Positions 14,301 to 29,300 of a DNA stretch of 64,000 nucleotides are shown here, in pieces. Location of the stretch: the NCBI RefSeq assembly GCF_048771995.1, contig NC_133026.1, forward strand, positions 59,335,001 through 59,399,000. The letters run 5' to 3'. A model generated the notes under the pieces. That model made no database searches. It saw only the letters and a program-made list of their open reading frames with translations, and had not been told where the DNA came from. The stretch's first letter is position 1, and the number at the start of each line of letters is the position of its first letter. This DNA comes from Taeniopygia guttata. Taxonomy: Eukaryota; Chordata; Aves; Passeriformes; Estrildidae. The position numbers and the translations under genes are program-made.

Positions 14301-17300
14301 TACTGTGAAAGACAAACAAAAACATGTTACATAAGATCTAAGCTGTACAGAATAAACTAAAGTTTCTGACAAAGTGAAGCACTAGTTACTCTTTTGTAAT
14401 GAAACTTTTTGGATAATCAGCAGCTTGTAATTCCCAGAGTGTATGATATATCAGACATTCCATAAATACGTGAGCAATAGTACTACAGCTCCAGTAGAAT
14501 ATTTCTTAAGTTAGACCAATAATATTACCAAAATATTCCAGTCCATTCTTCACTTAAGCATTTGCTTTTACATAAGAGAAAAAAAGCAAGAAAATCACAG
14601 ATGCGTGAATGTTTAAAAAAGCAATGATATTTTTATAACCAACACCAGATTTGGTAGCATAAAAGCATAAAATGAGGTTTTTGGCATTCATGGTTGAAGT
14701 CTGAACTCTTAGAATAATTCTAAAATGCCTAGAAGTAGTAACCTCAGGGGAAAAAAAAGGGTAATAGTGTGGCACTCTTAACTCGCCAGTGTAAGTTGCA
14801 TAGTAATCCAACAGCAAATACCAAGATAAAGATACGATTTTCTGGAAGCTGTTCTGCAGTTACTACTTCCAAGAGCCCCAGATAGTTAGCATTGCCAGCC
14901 ACCTTGAAGACAAGTTCACCAAAAAAATCTTAAGATCAAAAATTATACCAACAGTGAATCCTTCAGGTATTCCTAAAGCAGAGAAATTTGAAGAAGGTTC
15001 TACAGCTTTCTTTTCCTAAGGCAGACCATACAACAGTCTATCTCCACGGCTTGTTATTTTGGACACCACCACACTCTAACACAATGTGATTAATTTTTTA
15101 ATATACCTTGGACCTTTACCACATCCTATTCTTTCTCCTTTGAAATAGACAGCTACTGTGTACGTCCTGGCATGAGAAGGCCCCACTGTCTGCAAGGTCC
15201 TGAAAGAAGAGGAGGGAGCATTATAACACAGCATCTGTTTGTGGCATACAGCTCACCAAGCTTTCAGTCTGGTCAATACATATAGTGCAATTAATGCAAA
15301 ACATTGAGCAATGGTAGAAGGATGTCTGTGTAGATCACATTAACCCAGAGATTACTGGAACAGTATTGATCATGTTTATTATTCCAGGCTCACTCAAGAG
15401 CACCACCTGAAAATTAAAACTATTTAACCTAAAGGCAAAAATGCAAACTGTTACATGAAGTGTTCAAACACTGTGAAAACACTTGTAATAAAGTAATAAA
15501 TTACGCACAGCTGTGCAATTGCAAGTAAACACACCCATACAATCATGTGTGCACTAGAAGTTTAGTCCTTGAGAGTTTTGCAGGTAGCAAGGTTTTATAA
15601 GGAATTTGTATTAGACATGGTAGTTCTCTACACTGAATTATCACAGTACAAAGAAATTTTCCATCAGCTTTGAAAAGTTAGTTTGTCACAAAACAAACTT
15701 TCCATTTGACCTGAAGTCTAGGACATACATCAACAACCATCTAAAAGGGAAAAGGTAATTCCCTAGCTGTGCAATGAATTGCTTCTTTTGCAGTTTCTTA
15801 CTGCTGTCCCAAATCTCTTCCCACTTTCAGATCAAGTTCTGTCTGCTACCTTGTTTCTTTTTAGAAGGAGCACAAATTTCACATCAATTTTTAAAGTATC
15901 TAACTAAAGTACTCTCTCTCCCTGCACTGTGACATGAGCAAATAAAACCTACCCTAAATTTAAAAGCAATAGTACTGACTGCAGTGAAACAGATAACCCA
16001 AGAAAAGGAATTTAACAAGATAATAGGAAGATAACAGCAGATTACTAGGTCTGAGCTGTACTATAAAAATCAATTTATCATCACAGCAAAACAAAACAAA
16101 CATTTGGTACTTGATATTAAGTGGTTTTTACAAAAATGGGAAATTGTTTTTTATTGAATTCGTCCCCCTCACCCAAGACAAAGCCCTGAACACTCACACA
16201 GACAGACGGAGGAGTCAGACCTGCAGAGCACTGGCTGCAGTGTTAAGGGGATGGCACTTCTGAAGTGCAGTGTGTGTCACTGTCACTGAACTGCTACACT
16301 GCATTGGAAACCTTCCTTCAGTACCTGTGACAAATGCACTTACACTTTCATTCTTCATATATTTTTGATATAATAATCCCAACAACAGAAGCATTAAATT
16401 TTCATAGCCTTTATCTCTTCTTTTGGGGCTAACATTGCACCCTTTCCTACACTAATTGAATGGATATGGATGCAATATACAGCCTAAGGTTTATTATTTA
16501 TTATCTTTTTGAAGCAGCTATTACACTGTTTATCAACCGGAAGTGAAAAGGGAGCTCTATCCCATCCAGCTTCAGATATCTAACCGAGGTGTACAAGTTA
16601 AAAGGTTCACTGCCCTGAGCTCTTTGTCATTGAGCACAGGAACATTTGTCAGCTGAACCGCACAGCAACAATGTCCAAAACTCGCGCTGCCCTTCACTGC
16701 CTGACTGTGGATGAGAAACAGTGCCTATAATGGGGAGATGTAACATAAGGCATTATTATGTTTGCTTAATAATATCAAGAAACTTCATCTGTTACTGAGA
16801 ATAGAATGGAGATATCTTGACCTCATAACAAAACAGCCATTTGTTTAACTCTTTTCATTTAATACTGCCATTCCTTACATTAAAAGAAAAACAAATATAA
16901 AATTATGCAAATTAAATCAAGTCCAAAATAAAAACTTTATTTTTCCCTTACAACTGTAAAGGTAAAATGCTTAGTAATTCTTCCTTGCAATGGCTTAAAA
17001 CAGCTAAGCCTTAGAAAACAGTATTTTCCATCTTCAGACAAAGAAAGATGATAGGGCTTGGATAATGACAATAAAAGCAAACTATGGGGAAAATGTAGGG
17101 TAACTGATTGATTACATCTTGCTCCATGTACAAGGAAGATTTATAATTAGCTGGTATTCATAAGAAGCCTGTTCTTACTTGTAAAGAGGAATGTCCGGCT
17201 CTTTTCCTTCTGTCCTGAGAGTCAAGCAGCACTGCTGAAGCTGAGATTTAGGATCATTCCAATCTTGATTTAATATAAACTCCTGTAGGAAGTCCACAAA

Positions 17301-20300
17301 TATGCTTTTATGATTGAGAGATTGTAGTAAAAGTTTCAAATGCTACCAGTGTGTTAAAACACAGTGGCAGGAAAGTAGGAAACTGACTGGTCTTACCTTT
17401 AGCCGTGGAAAAAAGCAAACATTCATGAAAGTGTGAACGTATTCCAAATCTTTATCAATGTAAAGGGCAGCAATAAAAGCTGGGGGGAAAAAAAGGTACT
17501 GTCACTCCTCCAAGGAGAGCATTACTGGCTTGCACTTTTAGAAACAAGTATCTCTCAGTACTTTAAAGCCATATTAAATTATGTTTCAGAGCAGTAATCT
17601 GATAAGGGTTTTATCCTGCATACTTGGGAAAAAAAAAAAATCAAGCTGACCAAGAGATGAAGTGATTTACCCAAATCCACCCAGTCATTTAAAGTGCTAG
17701 AAACAACACTCTGCTCCTAATCTCACATTTTAACCAGAAGACCATGAACGCTTACAAATAAATCACTACTGGGTACCATAAAATAATTTGATATAAATCA
17801 TTCCTGTTTGTGTGCTATTTTCTTTTGTTTACAGGATTTTGCAAAAGCCAAGTGGTTTGAATGGCTTCTAAAATACATCAAAATATACAAGATAGGGATT
17901 AACTTTCTTTGCAGAACATTTATCACTGTTTCCAGTTCATAGGAAAGAAGGTAGCACAAACTTCCAAAAATCAACTAAAAATAATTTTATTTCCATGTAG
18001 CCTTTCCTCTTGTGGAGTGACCATTTTAAAACCTTCTCAAATGCAGATAAATGAACCACAGAAATATCCATCTACTGAAGGAACTAATGGTCTTCCAACA
18101 GTGTCAAGAACATACTAATTAAACACCGAAACTGCTGTTAAATAGCTCAACTCAGAGTATAAGCTTTAACTTTGAAGACATGATTTTTGACCTGGTCATC
18201 CCGACCCCTCAATTTCTAAGCCTTCAACTTCCTATCTGCAATTATGCCTCTTTCATGCTTTTACACAGACCTCAAAATCTAGGCTAGTCTTCAGAAATCT
18301 GGCTTTCAGGGGTATAGGCATAATTCATTTGGAAATCTGAACATATATTTTTAATAGCAATTTAGGGGATTTCTAATGGCTTTCTTAAACAAGCCCCAAG
18401 GAAAAGGAAGTCATTAAGTACTAAGTTATTGTAACCAAATTAACTCACATTCTAAGAGATCAGCCAAAGTCTTAGTTCGAAGAGTTACAGGTCTTTTTGT
18501 CTTGTCATTAGTGATGGCAAACTCTTGCATGCCCAGCTCTTCTGCCACCTTGGCCTGTGTCCTGTTGTTCACCAAAGAACTTCTCAACAGCTGCAAAATA
18601 AAGAAGTTCCATCCCATAGTAACAATTGCCAATAACAAACTACAAAAACTAGGAGAGCTGGAAAGAAAAAGTTACTTTTATCCTTGAGGTTTCTCACAGT
18701 TTACTGACATTTTGATTCAGGACTTCTCAAGTGATCATTATATAGACACACATTCTGTCACTCTTCCTATTGGTGATTTTTCTTTCTGTTTCAATTCTTC
18801 TCACCAAGCTTTACTTATTCTATGGACACAATCTTATTCTATTCTTCCTGCTTGCTTGCTTTTTTGCTTTAAATGGAACAGCATTAAAGAAGTTAAAACA
18901 CCATACTTCTATATATATGTCATGCATTTAAAATGCTTGTTTGTGAGTTTCCTTGCAATTATGTACCATCTCTTCATGAGTCCCTGTACTTTCTTGGCTA
19001 ACCTGCAGTTTTCTAGTTTAAGTAATACACAGTTGCATACAATTTCCCACATAAAGTGTAAGTAAACAATATCTGGAGTCCATAGAACAGTCCCCAGTGT
19101 CCATCAAATAATAAATAAATATGGGATGACTGAAACAAATACACATTAGAGCAAGATAGTTCAGTGTTTCAGAATGAGAAGATGAGGAAGCTGCTCCACT
19201 CCTTTGGCCAGAGAAAATAATTACAGAGATGGACAGCCCATATGCACCATTTGCTCTGCTAGAAGGCAGCCCTGCTGAGCCAGTGCATCCCAGACACAGA
19301 TCTGCCCTAACGTGTTCCATATATGACAATACAGGATGTCAAGGATGCGTCATGAAAATACTTAACCTTGGCTTCAGACAGATTACTTAAACATAGAGCT
19401 CTAACAAAGAAGCAGAGCTCCCGCACAGCTTAAAGGAGTATTTTGGAAGTTTAGTGAGAATTTCTGAACCGTTAGAGAGGTCAGCGTTTTTCCTGCTTGT
19501 TTACTTTTTTGGTTTAAATGGAACAGCATTAAAGAAGTTACAGCTACTATAGGAGGTAGGAGTGAGAAGAAAAGAATGTCTCTCTTTTCCACAGTTTATG
19601 TGCAAGCTAGAGTTGAGATGCTGCACACACATTTTTTTCCTTTTTTTGTCTTCCATATCACATTTGCTCAGCTTATTAGATAGAAGTTATATGCTACCTG
19701 GCTCCAGCATGGCAACTGAGTTTATGAAAAATCAAGATTTATTTGCTGCACTTGATACTTCATCTCTCACAACAGATAAACAAAGAACAGTATGTTTGTA
19801 ATTTGTTTGTCAATGATGTATGAAGCAGATACTCATAACCTGATCTTCGTAAACTAGGCAAACTGTAGATAGTATTATTACCTATGTCCCTAACCTTTCT
19901 TTAAACTCATTTACCTCTTGTTCCTTTTCAAAATTCTTTCCTTTTACGTCCTTAAGATAAATAAACTATACTTTCCCCAACAATATCCTAAGTATGTTGG
20001 GGAATACCCTAATATGTAACCTATGAGAAAGAAGTGCAGTGTCCCATGACAAAAAATCTGTTTCTTGTATGAGGAGAAGAAGGATTTATTTTGTTTTCTT
20101 TGCAGACTATCTATTTTGATGGGATCCATAATCATGATTAGTAGTATCATAAAACAAAAGAGCAACATTTACACTACCCAGTGAATTAGAGATAGAAAAA
20201 AACCCCCCAGTTATCCTCTTAGCACTGTGGTTATCAATTCGCTCTGTACTAGAATTCGCCTCCTCTACAAGTGTGACTGGGCAAGAAACTCAATTCCTCT

Positions 20301-23300
20301 TAATGATACAGAGAAGGCACAGTCCCTGTGCAGCAGCTTTTTTTGGAGTTAGTCTCTACACTGGTAACATCCTTTATCACTGCAGATGCTGTGACACATG
20401 ATATGCTCAACTGGAGCTTGACTTCAATTACAAAGCAGTTTTTTCCTAATTCTTCCATCTTTACCCAACATATCACTACTCACGACTGTACCAAAAGAAT
20501 GTATCCATAACCCAGTACTGGAGAAGCTGTATCTTCCAACAGCCAAAAAAATGTCAACTTCTTTTCTGGTACATTATTTGGCTACCCCCAAGTATGGAGA
20601 TAAGACTATGTTCTCCTTTCTTTTTCTTTAGTATAGTTATTTTACAGACATCTCTCCACAAGCAATCATTTCACACTGGGAAGCCACTGCATTGCATTCA
20701 AGTAGAATCCTTGACCAAAATTGCCCTCAACACGCCAGATAACATTTAGTTGATGTTCTATTACTACTTCAAATTTAAGTACATTCCCAGATGACAGGAG
20801 AAAGAGCTTAGTGTTTGCCGTTTCTCTTCAGATTCCCCTTTACCAGTCTCCTTTCTCAGATGTCTCATTTCATTTGTCATCAAATTTAAAAACATTTTAA
20901 GATAATTTTCTTTTTCTCTACACATAAACACATCTCCACAGTTCAAATTTTATTTTAGGCATTGCCTGCTTCTTCATATTTTTATGTATTTTCAGCATCC
21001 ACTCCACTCTAACTTTGGAGTTTTGCCTAAAAACTGCAGTGTGCAACTTTCACTTTCCAACTCATTAATCATTACATTAAGCAACAAAACAAGACATTCT
21101 AATCATAGTTCTGAGCATTTACACCCATTAACAGCAACATCCCCTATCCTTCTGGCCAAGTAGTTCTTGCAAGAGTTGTAAGACCATGGATGCCTACATT
21201 CTTAAAAATCATGTAGAAAGCAAAAAAACCCACCAGGCCTTATATCCTGTCTCCTCAGCGGTGCAGAAGAATCCATACAAATATAACTGAAACTTAAGAA
21301 ATGGTGAAAAAAACCACAAGTAACTTTTAGTCACAACATGTACTTTTCTCTCTTGTAAACAGCTTTAGCCCAAAAGATTCAAGAATCATATTCTTGATAA
21401 CACATTGCCTGCTAGAGACTTAGCATTGTCATCCCTTTATTGATCTGGAGAAACCACTCTAAAATTAGGCTACTTCCTAACTTTAACTAGAAAACTTGAC
21501 TCACATTCCTGATACATGTATTGCTTTGCTGATCAAGTAAACCAAGAAAATGTAGTAAGCCCAAGAAAATTTGTTACTTCCAAACAAAGACACAACTCTC
21601 TAGCTGCAGAGCTAAATGCATCAATCAGGAAAAAACTACTCATACTATCACGCTTTGTTTAAAATCTAAATTGTTGAAAGGTCCCCAAACTTAGTTGCTC
21701 AAAGCCCAGAAAAGAGAGACTAAAAGGCTACAGCAATCAACAGAGGACTACAACCATAACAAAATTAAATCCAAAAGCTGTCTCAGGAAGTCCAGATTGA
21801 AGTCAAGAGGAAAACCAGACCAAAATAAATTGTAAAAACTTTTTATCAGGATGTATAACCCTGCCTGTATGCATGTTCAACAGACTAGAAGTCAGGAATA
21901 AAAAAAAAGTCATGTGATACATCTATTTAAATAAATGGTTTAAGACACCTATCTTTAAACAAGAAATAGTCTTAGCCCTCAATTGCATTGCTGACATCTT
22001 TAAAATTTTTGATCCATTTCACAGACTGAACAGAAGTTATTTCAGTGAGCTCATAAATCACCATTTTCTATTCATTGCAGTGCTCATGACTTAAAATTAA
22101 CAAAGCCTTATTAAAACCAGTGGTTGCTGAGGCTTCTTTTATTAATCAAACTCAGAACAATTCACTAGCTGTTCCAATAATTTCGGTCTCCATCCCACTC
22201 TTGCTCTTATGGAGAATATGATTGATGGCAGTCTCACCGTTAAGTGCCCTTCATGATGATCAGGGAAATGTATGAATAAATACTCTGTGGCTACCAACTG
22301 CATTATGGAGTCACCCAGGAATTCCATCCTCTGGTTGTGGCCTCTGAAAAATGAGACATCAATGCAGCAAAATCAATAAGCACTCATGAGGAAAAAACCA
22401 AAACCAGCATGCACACACAAATTAAAATGAAGAGTGATCTGAAAGTGAGCCTCGCTCATTTCCAAACACATTTAAGTCAATTTTTCAGTGTTAATCAGGT
22501 GAGATGAAAACACAGCTCATTACTGTAGTGACACCAACTTACAGGCAAAAGGCAAATCAGGATAGCTACAAATAAATGTAATCATTAGATTACAGATCAC
22601 AGACTAAATGAAGGAGAAGAGTAGTTAACATCAAATCTGTATTGGGATAAGATCTCTAGCTTAAACTTGTTTTAACAAAATTAACTAATGAATGAAATAC
22701 TTCAACAGAGAAAATGTCCATTCACAAGAAAGAAAAGGATCAGGGTTTAAACTCATACAAGATCCTGGAGACGGTAAGCATTGATATGAAGTTTAACAAA
22801 GCTAAGTACCGGATTCTCTGTTTGGGATAGCCCCAGTTGTGTGTATAAAGTGGAGAATGAGACACTGGAGAGAAACACTGTGGAAATGAACCTGGGGGTC
22901 CTGGTCAATGGCAAGTTGAACACGAGTCAGCAGTGCCCTGGAAGCCAGGAGGGCCAAGCGTGTCCTGGGGGCACCAGGCACAGCATGGCCAGGCAGGCAA
23001 GGGAGGGGATTGTCCTGCTCTGCTCTGAGCTGGTGTGGCCTCACCTCGGATGCTGGGGGCAGTTTGGGTGCCACAATATAAAGACAACATTAAGCTGTTA
23101 GAGAGTGTCCAAAGGTGAGCAACTGTAATGGTGAAAGGTCTTGGAGGGGAAGCATAGGAGGAGCAGCTGAGGTCACCTTGTTCAGCCTGGAGTGGACTGA
23201 GGGGAGACTTCATTGCAGAGGGGAATGGAGGGGCAGATACCAATCTCTTCACTTTCATGACCAGAGACAGGGCTCAAGGAAACAGCATGGAGCTGAGTCA

Positions 23301-26300
23301 GGAGAAGTTTAGATTGGATATCAGGAACAGGTTTTTCACCCAGAGAGTGGTTTAACACTGGAAAGGCTCCCCAGGGAAGTGGTAACAGCACCAAGCCTGA
23401 CAGAGTTCACAGCTGTGTGGACAACACTCTCAGGCACGTGGTGTAATTCCTGGGGTGTTCTATGCAGGGTCAGGAGTTAGACTTGATGATCCCGATGGGT
23501 CCCTTCCAACCCAGCATATTCTATAATACTGTTTGCTTGAAAGCAGGGCCTGGCAGCTTTGCAAACAACAGAACACAGGGGCTGTGCCTGGACCAAAGAG
23601 TGTAATTTTACTTCATTTCTCTGACCAAATGTACCTCCAGGTATATTTTGCTACAGTCTCAGGAGTGATGTACAAATATCAGTCACACAAAAAGCTCAAA
23701 ATAAACACCAGAATAGGTCTCTAACACCTTTTAAAGTCTTTCCCAAGGTATTTGCTACTAACTGCTGTGAGAGGTGGCATACTGAGCCAGGAGGGCTTGT
23801 GAACATAGCTGCTGTATTCCAGGAAATAAATGCAATGTAGTTTATTTACAAAGTAGGCAATCTGGCATACTCTAACAGAAGGGCCAACAGAGCTACATGA
23901 GGACTCTTGCTATGTACTCACAGAGTCAGATGGTTAAAGCCTACTGTCCTCAGAGTGAATGCACGTGCTAGAAGTCGAACATGAGTAAAGATGACTCCAA
24001 TTGCTTCCTCAAACTCTGTAAGCTTTTGAAGAACCGGAGAGGTCTCAATGAGCTGCCTGTCAGTATTGGACTCCTGTAGCTGCAAGAAAAATGAAGTGTA
24101 AGTAATCACAAACTCAGACTGCTGCAGAAATTTTCGTAGAAAAGCAAGCCTTCTCTAAATCAAGGACAAAGAATACAATGAACAGGTTTTGTGGACAACT
24201 GAACTGAGAAAACCAAGTTTGCTCTGCCTTATTAACTACCACTCAAGGAAGATATGAGCTCTGATGTATGCTTTTTTAACAGCTAAGGCATTTAAACACA
24301 TCACTTACACATGCAAGTGTATCATGCTACAATGTTCGTATTATGCTATGATGCATCCACATTATGCAAATGTGGATGCATTGTAGCATAATACAAACTT
24401 TCACAAAACATGTACAATTGTGTATTTATGCATTTTCTAACATTATCACATTGTTTGCAACTGAGCAACAGAGTCAAAAATTATTAGAATACGGCTGGTA
24501 GACTGACAGCATGCCAAGATGAGACAAAACCCAAATCAATTTCTCCCACCTTCCTTAAGTATCAAAAAATCAAGAATAAATACTTTAAATATGAAATTCA
24601 AAAGGGCACACTAACACAAGAAAATTAAAATTATTGCTTTGGGTCAATATCTTTTCTTATCAGTTTCTTGTCTGATGTCCTTACTATGATGGCACTGTTA
24701 AATGCCTTTGTGGAGCTGGGAAATGGCTTAAGCATTTCCCCCACCTATTCTGAGCATCTCTTTGGTACAATAATGCCTTAGAGGAAGAATTATCCAGAAG
24801 AGGAAGCCTAGAAGAAAAGTAAGAATAACCACAGCTTTTTAAACTGGCATTGAGATAATTTTTGTTGTCTACCCCTTTTCTATTAATTGATTACAATCAA
24901 TTTTTCTGTTTTCTGTACAGAGCGTTCAGTTCACAATTTCACAGAGCAACATACCCTTGCACCAAAAATCCACACCTGGGTGATAACTGCAATTTTGGAG
25001 TTCAGCTGCATGTGGAGCAGAGACTGCTTTTTGCTTACTCATGCACAGCCCTTTCTATTCACCTACACAGAATTTCTTCTGCTTTTTTAAACTCCACAGT
25101 GAGTCACCCTCACATTCTCACAACCAGAGTGCAATTCTTCAGTCTGCTGTTGTCCCTGCTACATGAAAAAATTTGGTACTGTCAACAAACTGCTCATCCT
25201 CTTCCCTGGGCTGTCAATGAGAACAGCCTGTACTTGAGCAAAGATCCCGAGGGAAATCTGCCAGTGATCACCATTCCTTGCAAGATGTGGTCATTTCACT
25301 CCTGTTCTCCATTTCTTATGTTTCAGCCATTCCTTTTAATCTGGTAGGGATTGACATTTTTCATTGGAGTTGCTTTTTTTAATTGCTTCTTAAAAAAAAA
25401 ATAAAATTTTTAAAGTCTTTCCTGATTGTCTTTCCAACAGCCTCTCAGGAAAGCCAGCAGACAGTATCACCTGCATTACCACATGCTGTTTTGTCTCCTA
25501 AAACTTCCCATACATCTGTGAAGCAGGACTTGTCTTTACATGCTGACTCCTTCTAGAGTCCATATGTATCCAGATGACCACTAATTATTTTTTAGAACTA
25601 TTTCTACAGACTTAGCTACTGCCAAATACACCAAAATTAGGATCTATAACTCTGTTATCTTACGCAGTGATTTTTTTTTTTTTTAATTGATTGGGATCTT
25701 ATTCGGCATATTGTTACAGTAATTTTTAAAAAAGCCATTTTTCAGGCTAGCTGTGCCAAAAGGCCAGCCTGAGCTGCCCGTGTTTCACCTACTGGCAAAA
25801 CCTCCTAGGATAGTTTTTTCTTTTTTCTAAGCAGAATCCAAGTCTTCTTTGTGAAAACAGGGATGAAAAGGTTAAAATAAAGTAAGAGCAAAGAAAGAAA
25901 TTCAGAGTAAGAACAATATTCTTTGGAGCTGCATGTGCCACCACACAGAACAGCTAGTGATGAATTTTAAAATGTTATCTTCTATTAAAAGTATTTTGTA
26001 TTTATATTCAGAGGGATGTGGTTGTAAAAATTCTTCACATGCACTGATTTGTTGCTGAAGATTTTGTCTGTGCATTCACTGCTCTTCTTGCAGCACTCTT
26101 GCACTGAAGACAAGGAGCTACAGTGCAAAGAGGCTCTGAGACTTGCTCTATGTCTGCCCAAGAATTCAGTAGGGGAGAATGGACTCAGACATCAATCTCC
26201 CAACTTCAAGCCTCATATACCCACAGCTCGTGAACTTGTATGCTTCAATACATGGAGGACAAGTTAGCCTCCAGACACCTTCATAATTTCAGTGTTTACA

Positions 26301-29300
26301 TGGTATTAAAATTACTGGAATCACTGGAACAACCACACTATCATTGCATGGGCACGCACACACAAAATCAAAATCGAATCAAATCAAAACTTTTATGGCA
26401 TGCAATTAATGTGCCTTCCTACTATTAAGGTTTCAGTCCTAATTTCAGGTTAAGAAAATATGTTCATTGATTGTTTTTGCACCCTCTCCCTCCAGCTTCC
26501 AACTTAGAGAAGACAAACAAGAAGCTGTCAAAACATTACCCCTAGTTTGATTTACTGTATAGTCACAGTTATACAACACACACGAGCAAAGGAAAGGTGA
26601 ATGATTAATTCTCAGAGAGGCAAAAACTCACTACTGATTTAAAAAAATCAACCAAACAAATCACAAACCAAACACAAAGGAAAACATATATATATTCCTT
26701 TGGCTACTCTTTAGCAGGATTTCTGAGATGTCATCACAATGGAGACCTATGGAAAAGCATCCTTGAAAATAAAACAGAACTGTGAAATTTATTACAGAAA
26801 GGGATACACTTACTTGGAGTGGGTGTAGTGGATAATTAAGCCATACATCCCGCAGGTCCTGCAAACATTGAGAGATGCCTTTAATGCTCAAGGGAGTCAT
26901 TTAACAAATTCCACAGTACTAAATAAAATGTCATTACTTGAAATACTGAACTATTTCAGATGCTGACTCTGCTTATTGCAAATTCAATAGTGCTGGCAAA
27001 CTAATTTTTAAAATCGTGTATTTGCTGTTCAAACTGCCTGTAGTTCTCCCAATTAGCTTATGTCAAAGAGGTGGAAAAATCCTTGAACCACATAAAAAGT
27101 GGTTAAAGGAAGAAAAAAATTTGTTTAAGCCTCAGGACTAACTTTATTTGCAAGCACTCCTCAGTAGCAAGTTTGACTTCTCCAAAGGAAAGGACTGAAA
27201 AAGAAAAAAACCTCACTTATTTTCTTCTATTTCAAAAAGGCTTCCTTCACTACAGCCACCGAGCAAAAAATAAACAGTGAATTACAATAGGCTTCCAAAC
27301 ACTTTTATTTCTAATAAGCTTTGTCATTTCAGAGACTTAAAGAAAGGAAAATAATATACAATTCATCTCTCACCATTGCCACATGTGCTGTCCCAGCAGT
27401 GGGTACTTTCCTTCACCTTTATACAGCACATGTTCTAACTAACAACCATCTAAGATACAGCTTGATCTATTCTTGCACACTGTAATTGTGCAATTGGGTA
27501 AATGCTAAATGAAACACCATCCTTTTTTTTTTTTTAACCCCAAATATATGTTTAAAGCTTTTAAATCATCCTAGGGTAGGATGATTTAATTGATGAAACA
27601 GAATAGTTTGCCTGGATCAGTACAGCTTGCTGTCCTAATGCAATTTCTAGGAACTGCATAAAACAGTATTTCTGTTCATTTCTAATCCTTAAGTAAAACA
27701 ATGGTCAGGAAAGTACATCAAGTTATTTTTGAACTGGAAATCCAACCATGTAAGTACATAAATACCTTTTCATTGAAGAGCAAACGTCCAAATAATTGTT
27801 TTGCTTCTTCTAAGCTTCCCTCCAGATAAACAGCTCCTGCATGAGGGGACCAGTATGTCAAAGGTCAATAATGCAATTAGTACATAGAAAATTACTAAGC
27901 ATGATAAAGTCAAAGATCTTGGACTTCTTCACTCCAATATAAATTTTTAAAAGCATGCTTTCTGTAGCAACACCTATTTTTTAGAGGAATTTAAAGCATC
28001 AGCATAAATCAACAGTCATAGAGTGCAAAGAAAAACCTGAAATAATTATATCAGTGATAGAAAATGATACATCCATTCATTTTCTTCGCAGTGACTAGTA
28101 CAGGGATATGTTTTCCATTTTTGCTGAACACAGGGTTGATAAAACAGAGATGCTTTTGTTATTGCAGAGTAGGGCTCACACAGAGTCAAGGCCTTTTCTT
28201 TTGGTACTGCCACAGTATTGGCAGTATTGGAGAGGAGACTAAGGGGTGCTTGGGATGTTGGGAAGAGACACAGTCAGGACAGGACCCAAACTGACCAAAG
28301 GGATATTCCAGACTGTTTGACATCATGCTCAGTATATAAATGGCAGGGAAGAAGGAGGAAAGGGGTTTGCTAGGAGTGATAGTGTTTGCCTTCCCAAGTC
28401 ACCATTACGTGTGACAGGACCCTGCTTTCCTGGAGACGACTGAACAGCTGCCTGTCCAAAGGAAGCAGAGGAAGCAGTGAAGAGATTTCTTGTTTTGCTT
28501 TGTTTCTCTGCACAGCTTTCCCTATGAAACTGTCTTTATCTCATCCCATGACTTTTCCAGCTTTTACCCTTCTGATTCTCTCCTCAGTCTCACTGGTGGA
28601 GGAGTGAGCGAGTGGCTGTGTGGAGCTTGGCTGTTGGCTGGGGATAAACCACAACAACATTTGCAAATAGGGAAATCAATGAAATACATTTCAGTAACTA
28701 GCAAACAATTACCATTTATTCTATTATACTTCCAGTGAGATTACACTCTGCATATAAATGATGTGTCAGGACTATTGCAAAGCTCAAGATCTTCCTTTAG
28801 CTTCCTTCCTTATTAGCATCACAATAATTTATTGTCTGAACTGGAAAGGGGATCTCTGCTTGTCTCAGTTTCTGAAGATTATGTTTTGGTTTCTTTTAAA
28901 CTTCACACACAGCCCTCACTAACTCTCTCTCCACATGTCTATCATTAACAAGCTCTGCAAAACTTTTGTTAACATATTATAATGTATCTTGTATCCTCTA
29001 TATCTGAACAGGCACTTCTTATATTTAGTATCAACATTTTGTCCTATAATAAAATTTTACATGAGAACTTCTGAAAATCTCAAACTTGTTATTGTAAGCA
29101 TAAAACCAAATGGAATACACAGGTGCATCAAGAACACACAGAAAGGGAGTACATGCTCCCACATTCAGGAAGAACACAATTTGCCTTGCCTTTCTCTTCC
29201 CCTTTGATTCCTGACTAGGTCAACTACTTTCTTTGGACTCTTCAAAGAAAATTTTGGGGTTTTATAAGACTAATCTTGAAGAGGAGAATTATGAGAGCAC

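Larger units (their letters stand above)
14303..18448. other. DROSHA introns between exons r and v (four introns, with exons s, t, u embedded)
   Basis: The four introns are 14303-15106, 15200-17178, 17283-17396 (only 114 nt) and 17480-18448. They hold unique AT-rich sequence and no mobile element that I recognise. Confidence 0.8.
18591..22237. other. DROSHA intron q-r (3.6 kb)
   Basis: Mostly unique sequence. It contains two direct copies of a roughly 50-bp segment (18843-18895 and 19489-19540) listed separately. The open frames are short and unrecognised. Confidence 0.8.

Noticed and set aside
22802..23394. Several overlapping open frames of 60-117 codons
   Set aside because: They lie inside the CR1 LINE and are frameshifted remnants or antisense frames of it.
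24862..25347. 161-codon plus-strand open frame in intron o-p
   Set aside because: No recognisable domain, no splice or promoter context, antisense to DROSHA. One frame of this size is plausible by chance in 64 kb.
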